From: Blautia sp.
GTDB lineage: Bacteria; Bacillota; Clostridia; Lachnospirales; Lachnospiraceae
Length of the DNA stretch: 19,445 bases
Direction: 5' to 3'
Assembly (NCBI GenBank): GCA_017515945.1
Contig: JAFWDX010000305.1
Coordinates: forward strand, 1-19,445
In this document: positions 12,048-19,445 of the stretch, one piece after another
How positions within the stretch are numbered: the first letter of the stretch is position 1
Layout: the number at the start of each line of letters is the position of its first letter
The notes under the pieces: generated by a model
Database searches by the model: none
Seen by the model: the letters and a program-made list of their open reading frames with translations, nothing else
What the model was told of the DNA's origin: nothing
Position numbers and translations under genes: made by a program

Positions 12048-13334
12048 ATGGGAATCCTGATCAAAGGTGGAACAGTGACAGACCCGGCAGCGGGGCTTAA
12101 TGGAAAAACAGATGTCCGCATAAAGGATGGTCTGATCGTGCAGGTCGGTGAGGACCTGAAACCGGAAGGAGACGACGCTGTACTTGATGCGTCAGGTCTT
12201 TGCGTGCTTCCCGGACTGGTGGACATGCATGTTCATCTGAGGGATCCGGGTCTGACGGACAAGGAGGATCTCTGCAGCGGAAGCAGGGCGGCGGCCAGGG
12301 GCGGCGTGACAACGCTGCTGGCCATGCCGAATACCAGGCCCGTGATCGATACCCCGGACCGTGCGGCTTATGTGCTCAACAAGGCACAGGAGGTCAGTCC
12401 GGTTCATATCCTCCAGGCGGGATCATTGACCCGTGGAGAGGAGGGCAGGGAGCTCTCGGATATTGCCGGGATGGCCCGGGCGGGAGTGAAGGCTCTTTCT
12501 GAGGACGGCAAATCCGTGATGGATGCCGGTCTGTGCAGACAGGCTTTTGCGCAGGCGGCAGCGTGCGGCCTGCTGGTGTGCGATCATTGTGAGGACCTGT
12601 CGATCCGCGGCAACGGCTGCATGAATGAGGATGAAAATGCCAGGCGTCTGGGTCTTGACGGTATCCCGGCCAGTGTGGAGGACACGATCACAGCCCGGGA
12701 TATGATCCTGGCAGCGGAGACCGGAGCCAGGCTGCATTTATGCCATGTCTCCACCGAGGGGGTAACCAGGCTCCTGCGCTTCGCGCGGGAAAACGGCTGG
12801 GAGCAGGTGAGCGCGGAGGTCTGTCCCCATCATCTGCTGCTCTCCTCTGATGATATACCGGGCGATGATCCGGATTACAAGATGAACCCGCCCCTGCGGA
12901 CTCCGAGGGATGTGCAGGCACTGCGTGAAGCCCTGGCTGCGGGGCTGATCGATGTGATCAGTACGGATCACGCGCCGCACACACAGCGCGACAAGGAGGG
13001 CTCCATGCGTACGGCGGCCTTTGGCATTGTCGGACTGGAGACGAGCCTGCCCCTGATCTATACGTATCTGGTGAGAACAGGCATCCTGACCCTGTCCCAG
13101 ATGGTGGAGAAGATGAGCCTTAACCCGGCCAGACTCCTGGGACTGCCCTGTGGCACACTGCTGCCAGGTCATCCGGCGGATGTGATCCTGGTGGATCTTG
13201 AGACGCCATACCGGATCGACCGTTCCTCCTTTGTCTCTAAAGGCAGAAATACGCCTTTTGACGGCTGGGAGGTCAGGGGAAAGGTGATGGTGACGATCGT
13301 TGACGGGAAAATAGTATATAAAGACAAGGAGTGA
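12048..13334 (+). CDS. pyrC: dihydroorotase, class I
   Basis: Encodes 428 aa, normal for the class I enzyme. Closes carbamoyl-aspartate to dihydroorotate, step 3 of UMP synthesis, in the cytoplasm. Metal ligands visible in order: DMHVHLRDPG (H61, H63), LSEDGKSV (D153, the bridging acid of the bacterial type I form), CDHCED (H180), LCHVSTEG (H233) and STDHAPH (D307, catalytic). MNPPLR supplies substrate-binding residues. AAAGGAG precedes the ATG. It is the first gene of the pyr group; the next gene starts 4 bases after its stop. Carbamoyl-phosphate synthetase and aspartate transcarbamylase genes are not in the window. Confidence 0.96.
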   Translation: MGILIKGGTVTDPAAGLNGKTDVRIKDGLIVQVGEDLKPEGDDAVLDASGLCVLPGLVDMHVHLRDPGLTDKEDLCSGSRAAARGGVTTLLAMPNTRPVIDTPDRAAYVLNKAQEVSPVHILQAGSLTRGEEGRELSDIAGMARAGVKALSEDGKSVMDAGLCRQAFAQAAACGLLVCDHCEDLSIRGNGCMNEDENARRLGLDGIPASVEDTITARDMILAAETGARLHLCHVSTEGVTRLLRFARENGWEQVSAEVCPHHLLLSSDDIPGDDPDYKMNPPLRTPRDVQALREALAAGLIDVISTDHAPHTQRDKEGSMRTAAFGIVGLETSLPLIYTYLVRTGILTLSQMVEKMSLNPARLLGLPCGTLLPGHPADVILVDLETPYRIDRSSFVSKGRNTPFDGWEVRGKVMVTIVDGKIVYKDKE

Positions 13335-13338
13335 GACC

Positions 13339-14259
13339 ATGATCGACAGACTGACTGAAGCTATCAGAAAAACCGGCGCTCCCGTGGTGGTGGGACTGGA
13401 TCCGATGCTGGATTATATTCCCGCCCCCATCTGCAGCGATGCCTTTGCACAGGCCGGCCAGACCCTTGAGGGGGCGGCCCTGGCCATCTGGAATTTCAAC
13501 AAGGGGATCGTGGACGCCATCGCCGGCCTGGTTCCGGCTGTGAAGCCGCAGATCGCCATGTATGAACAGTTCGGTCTGCCCGGGCTGGAAGCGTATAAAA
13601 GGACCATTGATTACTGCCATGAGAAAGGACTGCTCGTGATCGGGGATGTCAAGAGGGGCGATATCGGCTCTACTTCCGCGGCTTATGCGGTCGGTCATCT
13701 CGGCAGGGTCCGGGTAGGGGACAGCTTCCTGCCTGTTTTTGACGAGGACTTTGCGACAGTCAATCCTTATCTGGGCACAGACGGGATCCGCCCCTTCCTG
13801 GATGTCTGCCGGCAGGAGCATAAAGGGATCTTTGTCCTTGTCAAAACGTCCAATCCCTCCAGCGGTGAGTTTCAGGATCGTCTGACAGATGGCCTGCCTT
13901 TGTATGAACTGGTGGCAGAGAAGGTCGCCGAGTGGGGAGAGGAAGTGATGGGCAGCGTATACAGCAATGTCGGAGCCGTTGTCGGGGCGACCTACCCGGA
14001 AATGGGTGCGGCTGTGCGCCGGCTCATGCCCAAAGCTTTTATCCTGGTCCCGGGTTACGGCGCTCAGGGAGGCAAGGGTTCAGACCTGGCGCCCTTCTTT
14101 AATGAAGACGGACTCGGAGCCATCGTAAATTCATCCCGCGGCATCATTGCCGCCTGGCGTCAGGAGAAATACAGCTCCTTTGGAGCTGATGCCTATGCGG
14201 ATGCGTCCAGGCAGGCGGTCCTGGATATGATCGAAGATATCAGGCAGGCTGTAGGATAA
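13339..14259 (+). CDS. pyrF: orotidine 5'-phosphate decarboxylase, long (type 2) form
   Basis: Encodes 306 aa, matching the roughly 270-310 aa PyrF subfamily rather than the 230 aa form. Removes CO2 from OMP to give UMP. Seen: VVVGLDPMLDYIP, FNKGIVDAIAG, AVKPQIAMYEQFG, the catalytic strand VIGDVKRGDIGSTSAAYA (Asp-x-Lys-x-x-Asp), TVNPYLGTDGI, and the phosphate-site VPGYGAQGG. AAGGAG at the end of pyrC serves as ribosome site, so translation is coupled to pyrC. A solo repeat copy follows 12 bases after the stop. Confidence 0.95.
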   Translation: MIDRLTEAIRKTGAPVVVGLDPMLDYIPAPICSDAFAQAGQTLEGAALAIWNFNKGIVDAIAGLVPAVKPQIAMYEQFGLPGLEAYKRTIDYCHEKGLLVIGDVKRGDIGSTSAAYAVGHLGRVRVGDSFLPVFDEDFATVNPYLGTDGIRPFLDVCRQEHKGIFVLVKTSNPSSGEFQDRLTDGLPLYELVAEKVAEWGEEVMGSVYSNVGAVVGATYPEMGAAVRRLMPKAFILVPGYGAQGGKGSDLAPFFNEDGLGAIVNSSRGIIAAWRQEKYSSFGADAYADASRQAVLDMIEDIRQAVG

Positions 14260-14271
14260 TAATGAAGGCGC

Positions 14272-14305
14272 GTAACTGTGAAGGAGCTTGTGACTGAACA
14301 GTTAC
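14272..14305 (+). repeat. interspersed repeat copy 9, solo right end inside the pyr operon
   Basis: A 34-bp right-end copy, GTAACTGTGAAGGAGCTTGT, GACTGAACAGTTAC, matching the family consensus exactly. It lies in the 74-bp gap between pyrF and pyrK and would form an 8-bp stem in the operon mRNA. Flanking 8-mers do not match. Confidence 0.9.
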
Positions 14306-14333
14306 AAAATACCGCGGAAAGGAATCTAAATCT

Positions 14334-15125
14334 ATGAATCAGATTTTTCAGGAGCACTGCAGGGTACTTTCCCAGGAGGAGCTGGCACCGGGGATCTTCA
14401 GTCTGTGGCTGCAGACGGAAGGGATCGCGGCGGCCGCACGTCCGGGGCAGTTTGTCAGCCTGTATTGCCGGGACCGGCAAAAGCTGCTGCCGAGACCGGT
14501 GAGCCTTTGTGAGATCGACAGAAAGACAGGTGCCCTGCGGCTGGTATACCGGGTCACGGGACCAGGAACCGGGACGGAGGAGTTTTCACGTCTCGCCACG
14601 GGAGAAGAGATCCGGATACTTGGCCCGCTGGGCAACGGCTTCCCGCTTGAAGAGGCGGAAGGCAGGCGGACGATCCTGGTGGGCGGCGGTATAGGGATCC
14701 CGCCCATGCTGGGGGCGGCAAAGGCGCTGACCGCGGGAGGATTCCGGCCGCAGGCCGTACTGGGGTATCGGGATAATCTGTTTCTGAAAGAGGACTTTGA
14801 AGCCAGGGTCTCAGTCGTAACTGCGACGGAGGACGGGAGCTGTGGCTGGCACGGAACAGTGCTGGATGCCATAAAGGGCGAAGCGATGGATCCTGAGATC
14901 ATATTTGCCTGTGGCCCCAGACCTATGCTCAAAGCTTTGGCTGCATATGCTGCGGAAAGGAATATCCCGTGCTGGATATCCATGGAGGAGCGGATGGCCT
15001 GCGGGGTCGGCGCATGCCTGGGCTGTGTCTGTGAGACAGCTGCCGTGGATGATCATTCACATGTACATAACGCCAGGGTCTGTACCGACGGCCCGGTTTT
15101 TCTGAGCAGGGAGGTGGTCCTTTGA
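14334..15125 (+). CDS. pyrK: dihydroorotate dehydrogenase electron-transfer subunit
   Basis: Encodes 263 aa. PyrK carries FAD and a [2Fe-2S] cluster and passes electrons from the PyrD class 1B flavoprotein to NAD+. Seen: RPVSLCEID (FAD-binding RxYS/T-type loop, residues about 54-62), the nucleotide-binding GGGIGIPPML (117-126), FACGPRPML, and C-terminal cysteines C223, C228 and C231 in MACGVGACLGC, with C250 as the likely fourth ligand. AAAGGA about 11 bases upstream is a moderate ribosome site. The stop overlaps the pyrD start by 4 bases, fitting a two-protein complex made in equal amounts. Confidence 0.95.
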   Translation: MNQIFQEHCRVLSQEELAPGIFSLWLQTEGIAAAARPGQFVSLYCRDRQKLLPRPVSLCEIDRKTGALRLVYRVTGPGTGTEEFSRLATGEEIRILGPLGNGFPLEEAEGRRTILVGGGIGIPPMLGAAKALTAGGFRPQAVLGYRDNLFLKEDFEARVSVVTATEDGSCGWHGTVLDAIKGEAMDPEIIFACGPRPMLKALAAYAAERNIPCWISMEERMACGVGACLGCVCETAAVDDHSHVHNARVCTDGPVFLSREVVL

Positions 15126-16027
15126 GCGCAATGGAAGTCACTCTGGCCGGCGTGACTCTTAAAAATCCCGTTATGACCGCGTCCGGTACCTTCGGATCAG
15201 GTATGGAATATGCCGCGTTCGGGGACCTGGGCAGGCTGGGGGCCGTAGTTACCAAGGGTGTGGCAGCGGTTCCGTGGCCGGGCAATCCGGTGCCCCGGGT
15301 GGCCGAGACACCGTCCGGCATGCTCAATGCCATCGGACTGCAGAATCCGGGCGTGGAGGTTTTCTGCACCCGTGACCTGCCATTTTTAAAACAGTTTGAT
15401 ACAAAGGTCATCGTCAACGTATGCGGACATTCCGAGGCCGAATACTGTGAGGTGGTGGAGCGGCTTTCTGAGGAGCCGGTCGACCTGCTCGAGATCAATG
15501 TCTCCTGTCCGAATGTGAAAGAGGGCGGGATCGCGTTCGGCCAGGATCCGGCGGCTCTTTCCGCCATCACGCGCAGTGTGAAACGCCTGGCCCGCCAGCC
15601 GGTGATCATGAAGCTCAGCCCAAATGTCACGGACATTGCCCTGATGGCCAAAACGGCTCAGGATGCCGGTGCCGACGCGATTTCCCTGATCAATACCCTC
15701 CTGGGTATGAAGATCGATATCTACCGGCGTCAGTTCGTCCTTGCCAACCGCACCGGAGGCCTGTCCGGGCCGGCGATCCATCCGGTGGCCGTGCGCATGG
15801 TATATCAGGCTGCACAGGCTGTACAGATCCCCATTATCGGAATGGGAGGGATCGCATCGGCCGCGGATGCGCTGGAAATGATGATGGCCGGGGCGACAGC
15901 AGTCAGCGTAGGAACGGCGACTTTTGCGGATCCGCTTACGGTCTTTAAGATCGCCCGGGATATGGAGGCTTTTGCCGAGACGCAGGGGATCAGGGATATC
16001 CGTGAGATCATCGGTATTGTAAAATGA
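15122..16027 (+). CDS. pyrD: dihydroorotate dehydrogenase, class 1B catalytic subunit
   Basis: Encodes 301 aa. Oxidises dihydroorotate to orotate with FMN, step 4 of the pathway, in complex with PyrK. Seen: LKNPVMTASGTFGSG, TKGVAAVPWPGNPVPR, GMLNAIGLQNPG, and INVSCPNVKEGG with the catalytic Cys (C129), which marks class 1 rather than the membrane class 2 enzyme. LSGPAIHPVAVRMV and GMGGIASAADALEMMMAGA form the FMN phosphate site. I chose the TTG at 15122: GGAGG lies exactly 7 bases upstream, whereas the ATG at 15131 would be 16 bases away. The TTG start gives a TTGA overlap with the pyrK stop. Confidence 0.95.
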   Translation: MSAMEVTLAGVTLKNPVMTASGTFGSGMEYAAFGDLGRLGAVVTKGVAAVPWPGNPVPRVAETPSGMLNAIGLQNPGVEVFCTRDLPFLKQFDTKVIVNVCGHSEAEYCEVVERLSEEPVDLLEINVSCPNVKEGGIAFGQDPAALSAITRSVKRLARQPVIMKLSPNVTDIALMAKTAQDAGADAISLINTLLGMKIDIYRRQFVLANRTGGLSGPAIHPVAVRMVYQAAQAVQIPIIGMGGIASAADALEMMMAGATAVSVGTATFADPLTVFKIARDMEAFAETQGIRDIREIIGIVK

Positions 16028-16050
16028 AGAAATATAAGGAGTATGCATAT

Positions 16051-16731
16051 ATGGAACAGTACAAGCAGGATTTTATAGAGTTTATGGTTGAGTCGGAGGT
16101 CCTCCGTTTCGGGGACTTTATGACTAAATCCGGCAGGAATACTCCCTTTTTTGTCAATACAGGGTTTTATCGTACCGGATCTCAGCTTTCCCGCCTCGGT
16201 GAGTATTACGCGCGGGCGATCCACAGCGCCTTTGGGCTGGATTTTGACGTCCTGTTCGGACCGGCGTACAAGGGCATTCCTCTGTCGGTAGCGGCCTCGA
16301 TCGCGGCCAGTTCCCTGTACGGCGCGGATCTGCGTTACTGCTGCAACCGTAAGGAGATCAAGGATCACGGTGACAAGGGGATCCTGTTGGGGAGTCCTTT
16401 AAAGGATGGCGACAGGGTGGTGATCATTGAGGACGTGACAACAGCCGGCACATCTATTCGGGAAACTGTGCCGATCCTGCGTTCGCAGGCAGATGTGGAC
16501 ATCATCGGGCTGGTGGTATCTGTGGACAGGATGGAGAGGGGAACCGGCGACAAGAGCGCGCTGGCAGAGATCTCGGAGGAATTCGGCCTGCAGACCACGG
16601 CGATCGTCACCATGAAAGAGGTTGTCGAATACCTTTACAACAGACCACTCAAAGGCCGTGTGCTGATCGACGAAGATATGAAACGCGCCATTGATGCTTA
16701 TTATCAGAAATACGGCGCGTCAGAGAGGTGA
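16051..16731 (+). CDS. pyrE: orotate phosphoribosyltransferase
   Basis: Encodes 226 aa. Joins orotate and PRPP to give OMP, the step before PyrF. Seen: FGDFMTKSGRNTPFFVN (orotate side), FGPAYKGIPLS, YCCNRKEIKDHG (flexible catalytic loop), and the PRPP motif VVIIEDVTTAGTSIRE. The ATG at 16051 has AAGGAG 9 bases before it and gives the usual MEQYKxDFxEFMV start. An in-frame ATG at 16024 would overlap the pyrD stop (ATGA) and add nine residues; it is less likely. The gene is followed by a 50-aa membrane protein only 6 bases later. Confidence 0.95.
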   Translation: MEQYKQDFIEFMVESEVLRFGDFMTKSGRNTPFFVNTGFYRTGSQLSRLGEYYARAIHSAFGLDFDVLFGPAYKGIPLSVAASIAASSLYGADLRYCCNRKEIKDHGDKGILLGSPLKDGDRVVIIEDVTTAGTSIRETVPILRSQADVDIIGLVVSVDRMERGTGDKSALAEISEEFGLQTTAIVTMKEVVEYLYNRPLKGRVLIDEDMKRAIDAYYQKYGASER

Positions 16732-16737
16732 GACAGG

Positions 16738-16890
16738 ATGAATGAGAAGGTTTTCAGAACCATGAATCAGGCGGGAACCGTTTCTTTGGTGCTCGGGATC
16801 CTGACTGTGGTCACGGGCGTCGTGACAGGGGTGCTGCTGATCATTCACGGCGCCATGCTCCTTAGGGAGAAGAAAGAGGTACTTTTTTAA
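16738..16890 (+). CDS. 50-aa small membrane protein
   Basis: A short frame of 50 codons plus stop, directly after pyrE. GAGAGG lies about 9 bases before the ATG. The product starts MNEKVFRTMNQAGTVSL and has one long hydrophobic stretch (VSLVLGILTVVTGVVTGVLLII, residues about 15-36), rich in Gly, Val and Thr, ending in a charged LLREKKEVLF tail, so it is a single-pass or hairpin membrane peptide. Tight spacing, a good ribosome site and a following membrane-protein gene support its being real. Function unknown. Confidence 0.7.
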   Translation: MNEKVFRTMNQAGTVSLVLGILTVVTGVVTGVLLIIHGAMLLREKKEVLF

Positions 16891-16892
16891 AT

Positions 16893-16909
16893 TGTGACTG
16901 AGCAGTTAC
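16893..16909 (+). repeat. interspersed repeat copy 10, right-end remnant
   Basis: TGTGACTGAGCAGTTAC is the last 17 bp of the family right end with one change. The rest is missing. It lies 2 bases after the stop of the 50-aa gene. Confidence 0.65.
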
Positions 16910-16952
16910 GAACAGAGATACCTGTTATAAACGTGCCGGGAGGTGACAGGCA

Positions 16953-17267
16953 ATGGCAAAACGGTATCGATACGCCTTTACCAGGAAAAAGGAAGCTGCA
17001 GGGGGCAAGTGGTCAGTGGCGATGGCCGTGATTTCCGTGCTTCTGCTTCCTGCCTCGGTTTTTTATGCGTTTCTGAATGGTGGAGATAAGCCTTATATCA
17101 CGGGAGGGCTGTGCCTGCTGGCCGCCCTTTTGTCTGTATATGGCTTTTTTCTCGGACTGGGCAGCTTTAAAGAAAAAAACACAGGTCATCTGGCCAGCAT
17201 CGTAGGTTCCCTCGCAAACGGGGTCATTTCGATCGTCTGGCTGGGGATCTATCTGTCGGGGGTATAG
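16953..17267 (+). CDS. small three-pass membrane protein, unknown
   Basis: Encodes 104 aa. GGGAGGTGAC gives a strong ribosome site. A basic N-terminus (MAKRYRYAFTRKKE) is followed by three hydrophobic segments at residues about 20-41, 49-70 and 80-102. It resembles small uncharacterised membrane proteins of Lachnospiraceae (DUF6142-like, from memory and not verified). It sits between the 50-aa membrane protein and the aminopeptidase, five bases before the latter, so it is probably in the same transcript. Confidence 0.75.
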   Translation: MAKRYRYAFTRKKEAAGGKWSVAMAVISVLLLPASVFYAFLNGGDKPYITGGLCLLAALLSVYGFFLGLGSFKEKNTGHLASIVGSLANGVISIVWLGIYLSGV

Positions 17268-17271
17268 GATT

Positions 17272-19320
17272 ATGGAGGAATGGATCCGGGAGCGATATGC
17301 ACTGGCAGCGGGGCGCGTGAAGCAGATCCGCGCAGAGTGCGGTGCGAAGGCGCCGTTTGATGATTTTTTCCGTCGGGAAGCAGCTTTCCTGACGCTGGCC
17401 GCAGAGGCTGTGCCGGCGTACAGCGGTGCAGGAGAAATGCCTGCGTTACAGGCCTGTCAGGAAAGAAACCGTATGCTTTATGAGGAACTGCTGCCGGAAA
17501 ACTATGCCGCTTGTTATGGAAACCCTGCCTTTGCGGTAAGCCGGCTGGGGGAATATGGCCGGCTTTTTTCATTTTTATACAGAGAGCTGAGAGGCATCAC
17601 AGGCTTTGCGGCGGAGGGACGGCTTCAGGATGTGACCATTCTCCTGGAACTGTTTTCGGAGATCCATGCCTCGTTCTGCCAGGAGGAGATCCCTTCACCG
17701 GCACAGATGCAGGATGATCTGCTTTCATACATCATGGATTATTGCCAGGAGATGGTGGAGGCTCATGTGCGGGAGGGGCTTGACCCTGACTGCGATTTTG
17801 CCCTGCGGATCGTGCAGGAGGCGGATCTGTCGGATCTGCGCTATCTGTATCGGTACGGAGAGTATGTCTCTGAGGATGAACTGGGTACGGCCGCTTTTCT
17901 GAACAGCCTTGGTGAGGACGAGATCCGCGACATGGCCGCTATATTTACCGGAGGCTTTAAACGGGGATTTATCGCCGGCCGCAAGGATCTTGGCAAAAAA
18001 AAGACCGTGCAGATCCGGTACCATCTCGGCTTTGAACGGCTGGTACGTGAAGCCGTGAGGCAGTTCGGTGAAATGGGGCTTTCCTGTATTCTGACCCGCC
18101 AGCCTCTGCGGGCTGTGTGCCGGTCGTCGAGAGGCGTTGCCGGCTATACCGGCGGGACTGTAAATCCTCAGTTCCAGTATGATCATCTGCAGGATGATGC
18201 GCTGTTCCTGAGCGAGGATTTCGTGAGCAGGAAGCTCCGGGCTCTGCAGACCGCATACGAAAAGTATAAAACGGCCGCGTCCGTCTATGCCGGACCTGCC
18301 CTCATTGAGACCTTTGGCGAGCCGGTCTTTGACCCGGATCCATGCCCCGATGCGCTCAGCCTGAGTCCACAGCAGCAGAGCCTGCTCTCCCGGCTCAGGG
18401 GGGAGGCTGCCCGGATCACGGAAAGGTATATCCGCTCGGAGGAGAGAAGCTTCACTATTATTGCATGGCCGCTGCCATCGATTTCGGAAAAATATCCGGA
18501 GATCTTCCGCGAGGTGACCCGGATCAACGCCCTCGATAACGCCAGGTATCAGGAGATCCAGCAGCGCCTTATTGACAGACTGGACAGCTGTGAGTGGGTC
18601 CAGGTCCTCGGCAGAGGGAGCAATGAGACGGACCTGATCATTCATCTGCATGAACTGAAGCATCCGGTGCGCCAGACCAATTTCGAAAACTGTACGGCGG
18701 ATGTGAACATTCCTGCCGGAGAGGTTTTCACTTCTCCGCAGCTGGCCGGCACAGGCGGAACGCTCCATGTATCGGGAGTCTATCTGAATGGCCTGTACTT
18801 CAAGGACCTCAGGCTGGTTTTTGACTGCGGGCAGGTGATCGATTACTCCTGCGCCAATTTTGATTCCGAAGAAGAGAATCGGCGCTATATCGAGGATAAC
18901 ATTCTTTTCCATCATCCGCGGATCCCAATGGGAGAATTTGCCATCGGCACCAACACCGCAGCCTATGCGCTCGTGCGCAGGTACGGGATTGAGGACCGGC
19001 TGCCCATCCTGATCGCGGAAAAAATGGGCCCCCATTTTGCGGTCGGGGATACCTGCTACAGCAGGGAAGAGGATCACAAGGTCTATAATCCGGACGGGAA
19101 AGAGATCATCGCGCGGGACAACGAGATCTCGGCCCTGCGGCAGGAGGATCCTGAGCTGGCTTATTTTGACTGCCATACGGACATTACTCTTCCCTATGCG
19201 GAGCTGGGCAGCATCAGTGTCATCGACGACGACGGAGAAAGCCACCCGCTGCTGGAGAACGGGCGCTTTGTCCTGCCGGGGACCGAAGCGCTCAATGAAC
19301 CGCTGGAAGGACTGGAGTGA
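17272..19320 (+). CDS. M29-type metallo-aminopeptidase with long N-terminal extension
   Basis: Encodes 682 aa. The C-terminal part (residues about 395-682) matches the thermophilic aminopeptidase (AmpS/PepS, M29) family, which removes N-terminal residues from peptides using two metal ions in the cytoplasm. Likely ligands and catalytic residues: E484 in NIPAGEVFTSP, E555 in GEFAIGTN, H588 and Y596 in EKMGPHFAVGDTCY, and H635 and D637 in FDCHTDI. Typical family members are about 410 aa; here about 270 extra residues, mostly helical and without known motifs, precede the enzyme. The start ATG has only a poly-G stretch (CGGGGG) about 10 bases upstream, so it may rely on coupling to the previous gene, 5 bases away. 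No clear terminator follows. Confidence 0.88.
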   Translation: MEEWIRERYALAAGRVKQIRAECGAKAPFDDFFRREAAFLTLAAEAVPAYSGAGEMPALQACQERNRMLYEELLPENYAACYGNPAFAVSRLGEYGRLFSFLYRELRGITGFAAEGRLQDVTILLELFSEIHASFCQEEIPSPAQMQDDLLSYIMDYCQEMVEAHVREGLDPDCDFALRIVQEADLSDLRYLYRYGEYVSEDELGTAAFLNSLGEDEIRDMAAIFTGGFKRGFIAGRKDLGKKKTVQIRYHLGFERLVREAVRQFGEMGLSCILTRQPLRAVCRSSRGVAGYTGGTVNPQFQYDHLQDDALFLSEDFVSRKLRALQTAYEKYKTAASVYAGPALIETFGEPVFDPDPCPDALSLSPQQQSLLSRLRGEAARITERYIRSEERSFTIIAWPLPSISEKYPEIFREVTRINALDNARYQEIQQRLIDRLDSCEWVQVLGRGSNETDLIIHLHELKHPVRQTNFENCTADVNIPAGEVFTSPQLAGTGGTLHVSGVYLNGLYFKDLRLVFDCGQVIDYSCANFDSEEENRRYIEDNILFHHPRIPMGEFAIGTNTAAYALVRRYGIEDRLPILIAEKMGPHFAVGDTCYSREEDHKVYNPDGKEIIARDNEISALRQEDPELAYFDCHTDITLPYAELGSISVIDDDGESHPLLENGRFVLPGTEALNEPLEGLE

Positions 19321-19326
19321 TGTCTC

Positions 19327-19359
19327 CTGTGTGCTACTGTGCGATAACAGTTGACACAG
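19327..19359 (+). promoter_or_regulatory. inverted repeat overlapping a -35 site
   Basis: CTGTGT-GCT-ACTGT-GCGATA-ACAGT-TG-ACACAG: two nested inverted-repeat arms of 6 and 5 bp. The right side contains the TTGACA of the downstream promoter. It could be an operator, or an RNA hairpin after the aminopeptidase gene; no T-run follows. Confidence 0.45.
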
Positions 19360-19379
19360 AGAAGTGAATTATTTACAAT
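19351..19379 (+). promoter_or_regulatory. strong promoter at the window end
   Basis: TTGACA (19351-19356), 17 nt, TACAAT (19374-19379): perfect -35 and a 5/6 -10. Start is expected near 19386. The gene it serves lies beyond the window; the transcript runs straight into repeat copy 11. Confidence 0.85.
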
Positions 19380-19388
19380 AATGTGATC

Positions 19389-19445
19389 GTAACTGTTCAG
19401 TCACAAGCTCCTTCACAGTTACGAGGCCACACCGAAGGCGTCCCT
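19389..19445 (-). repeat. interspersed repeat copy 11, reverse orientation, cut by window end
   Basis: GTAACTGTTCAGTCACAAGC, TCCTTCACAGTTACGAGGCC and ACACCGAAGGCGTCCCT form the exact reverse complement, bar one base, of the right 57 bp of the longest copy (6401-6457). It is the only clearly reversed copy here and is probably a long form that continues past the window. Confidence 0.9.

Noticed and set aside
17725..19245. 506-codon open frame on the minus strand opposite the aminopeptidase
   Set aside because: Antisense to a gene with all M29 motifs; no ribosome site or recognisable protein.
2521..19445. CRISPR array
   Set aside because: The repeats are dispersed over kilobases with genes between, vary in length and have mobile-element flanks; no regular spacers and no cas genes.

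Overview
The window (about 53% G+C by eye) looks like a chromosomal segment of a member of the Clostridia, most probably Lachnospiraceae. The basis is a PyrK/PyrD class 1B pyrimidine cluster, a Spo0A-type DNA-binding protein, a CIRCE (HrcA) operator, LCP and LytR_C wall proteins, strong AGGAGG ribosome sites and the style of the small membrane proteins. No species can be named from sequence alone.

Layout. (1) 1-2985: cell-envelope group: the 3' part of an LCP (LytR-CpsA-Psr) enzyme, a small secreted protein, a membrane-anchored LytR_C protein and a small acidic membrane protein, closed by a strong terminator. (2) 3028-6260: maf, a HAD phosphatase and glnS, closed by a strong terminator. (3) 6535-10273: a membrane-anchored surface protein, then htpG. 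A CIRCE operator and a TTGACA-N17-TACTAT promoter precede htpG, and the CIRCE overlaps the last codons of the surface gene. (4) 10281-11443: a stand-alone Spo0A C-terminal-domain protein preceded by two Spo0A-box-like repeats, and a small membrane protein. (5) A minus-strand cold-shock gene with a consensus promoter and a leader of about 150 nt. (6) 12048-19320: pyrC-pyrF-pyrK-pyrD-pyrE, followed by two small membrane proteins (one only 50 aa) and a large M29-type aminopeptidase, all on the plus strand and closely packed. (7) The window ends with a strong promoter running into a repeat.

The most striking structure is a family of at least eleven short interspersed palindromic elements in intergenic gaps throughout the window (17 to 187 bp). 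The left end reads GTAACTGTTCAGTCA and the right end TGACTGAACAGTTAC. Several copies are flanked by 8-bp direct repeats: two perfect (one of these with a caveat) and two at 7/8. GTAA ends with 8-bp target duplications are the hallmark of the IS66 family, so I infer an IS66-type MITE family with internally deleted and solo-end derivatives. The copies sit in telling places: at the maf/HAD gene junction, where one supplies the maf stop codon and the first HAD codons; at the HAD stop codon; in the 5' leader of htpG just after the promoter; behind the htpG stop as a terminator-like hairpin; and inside the pyr operon.
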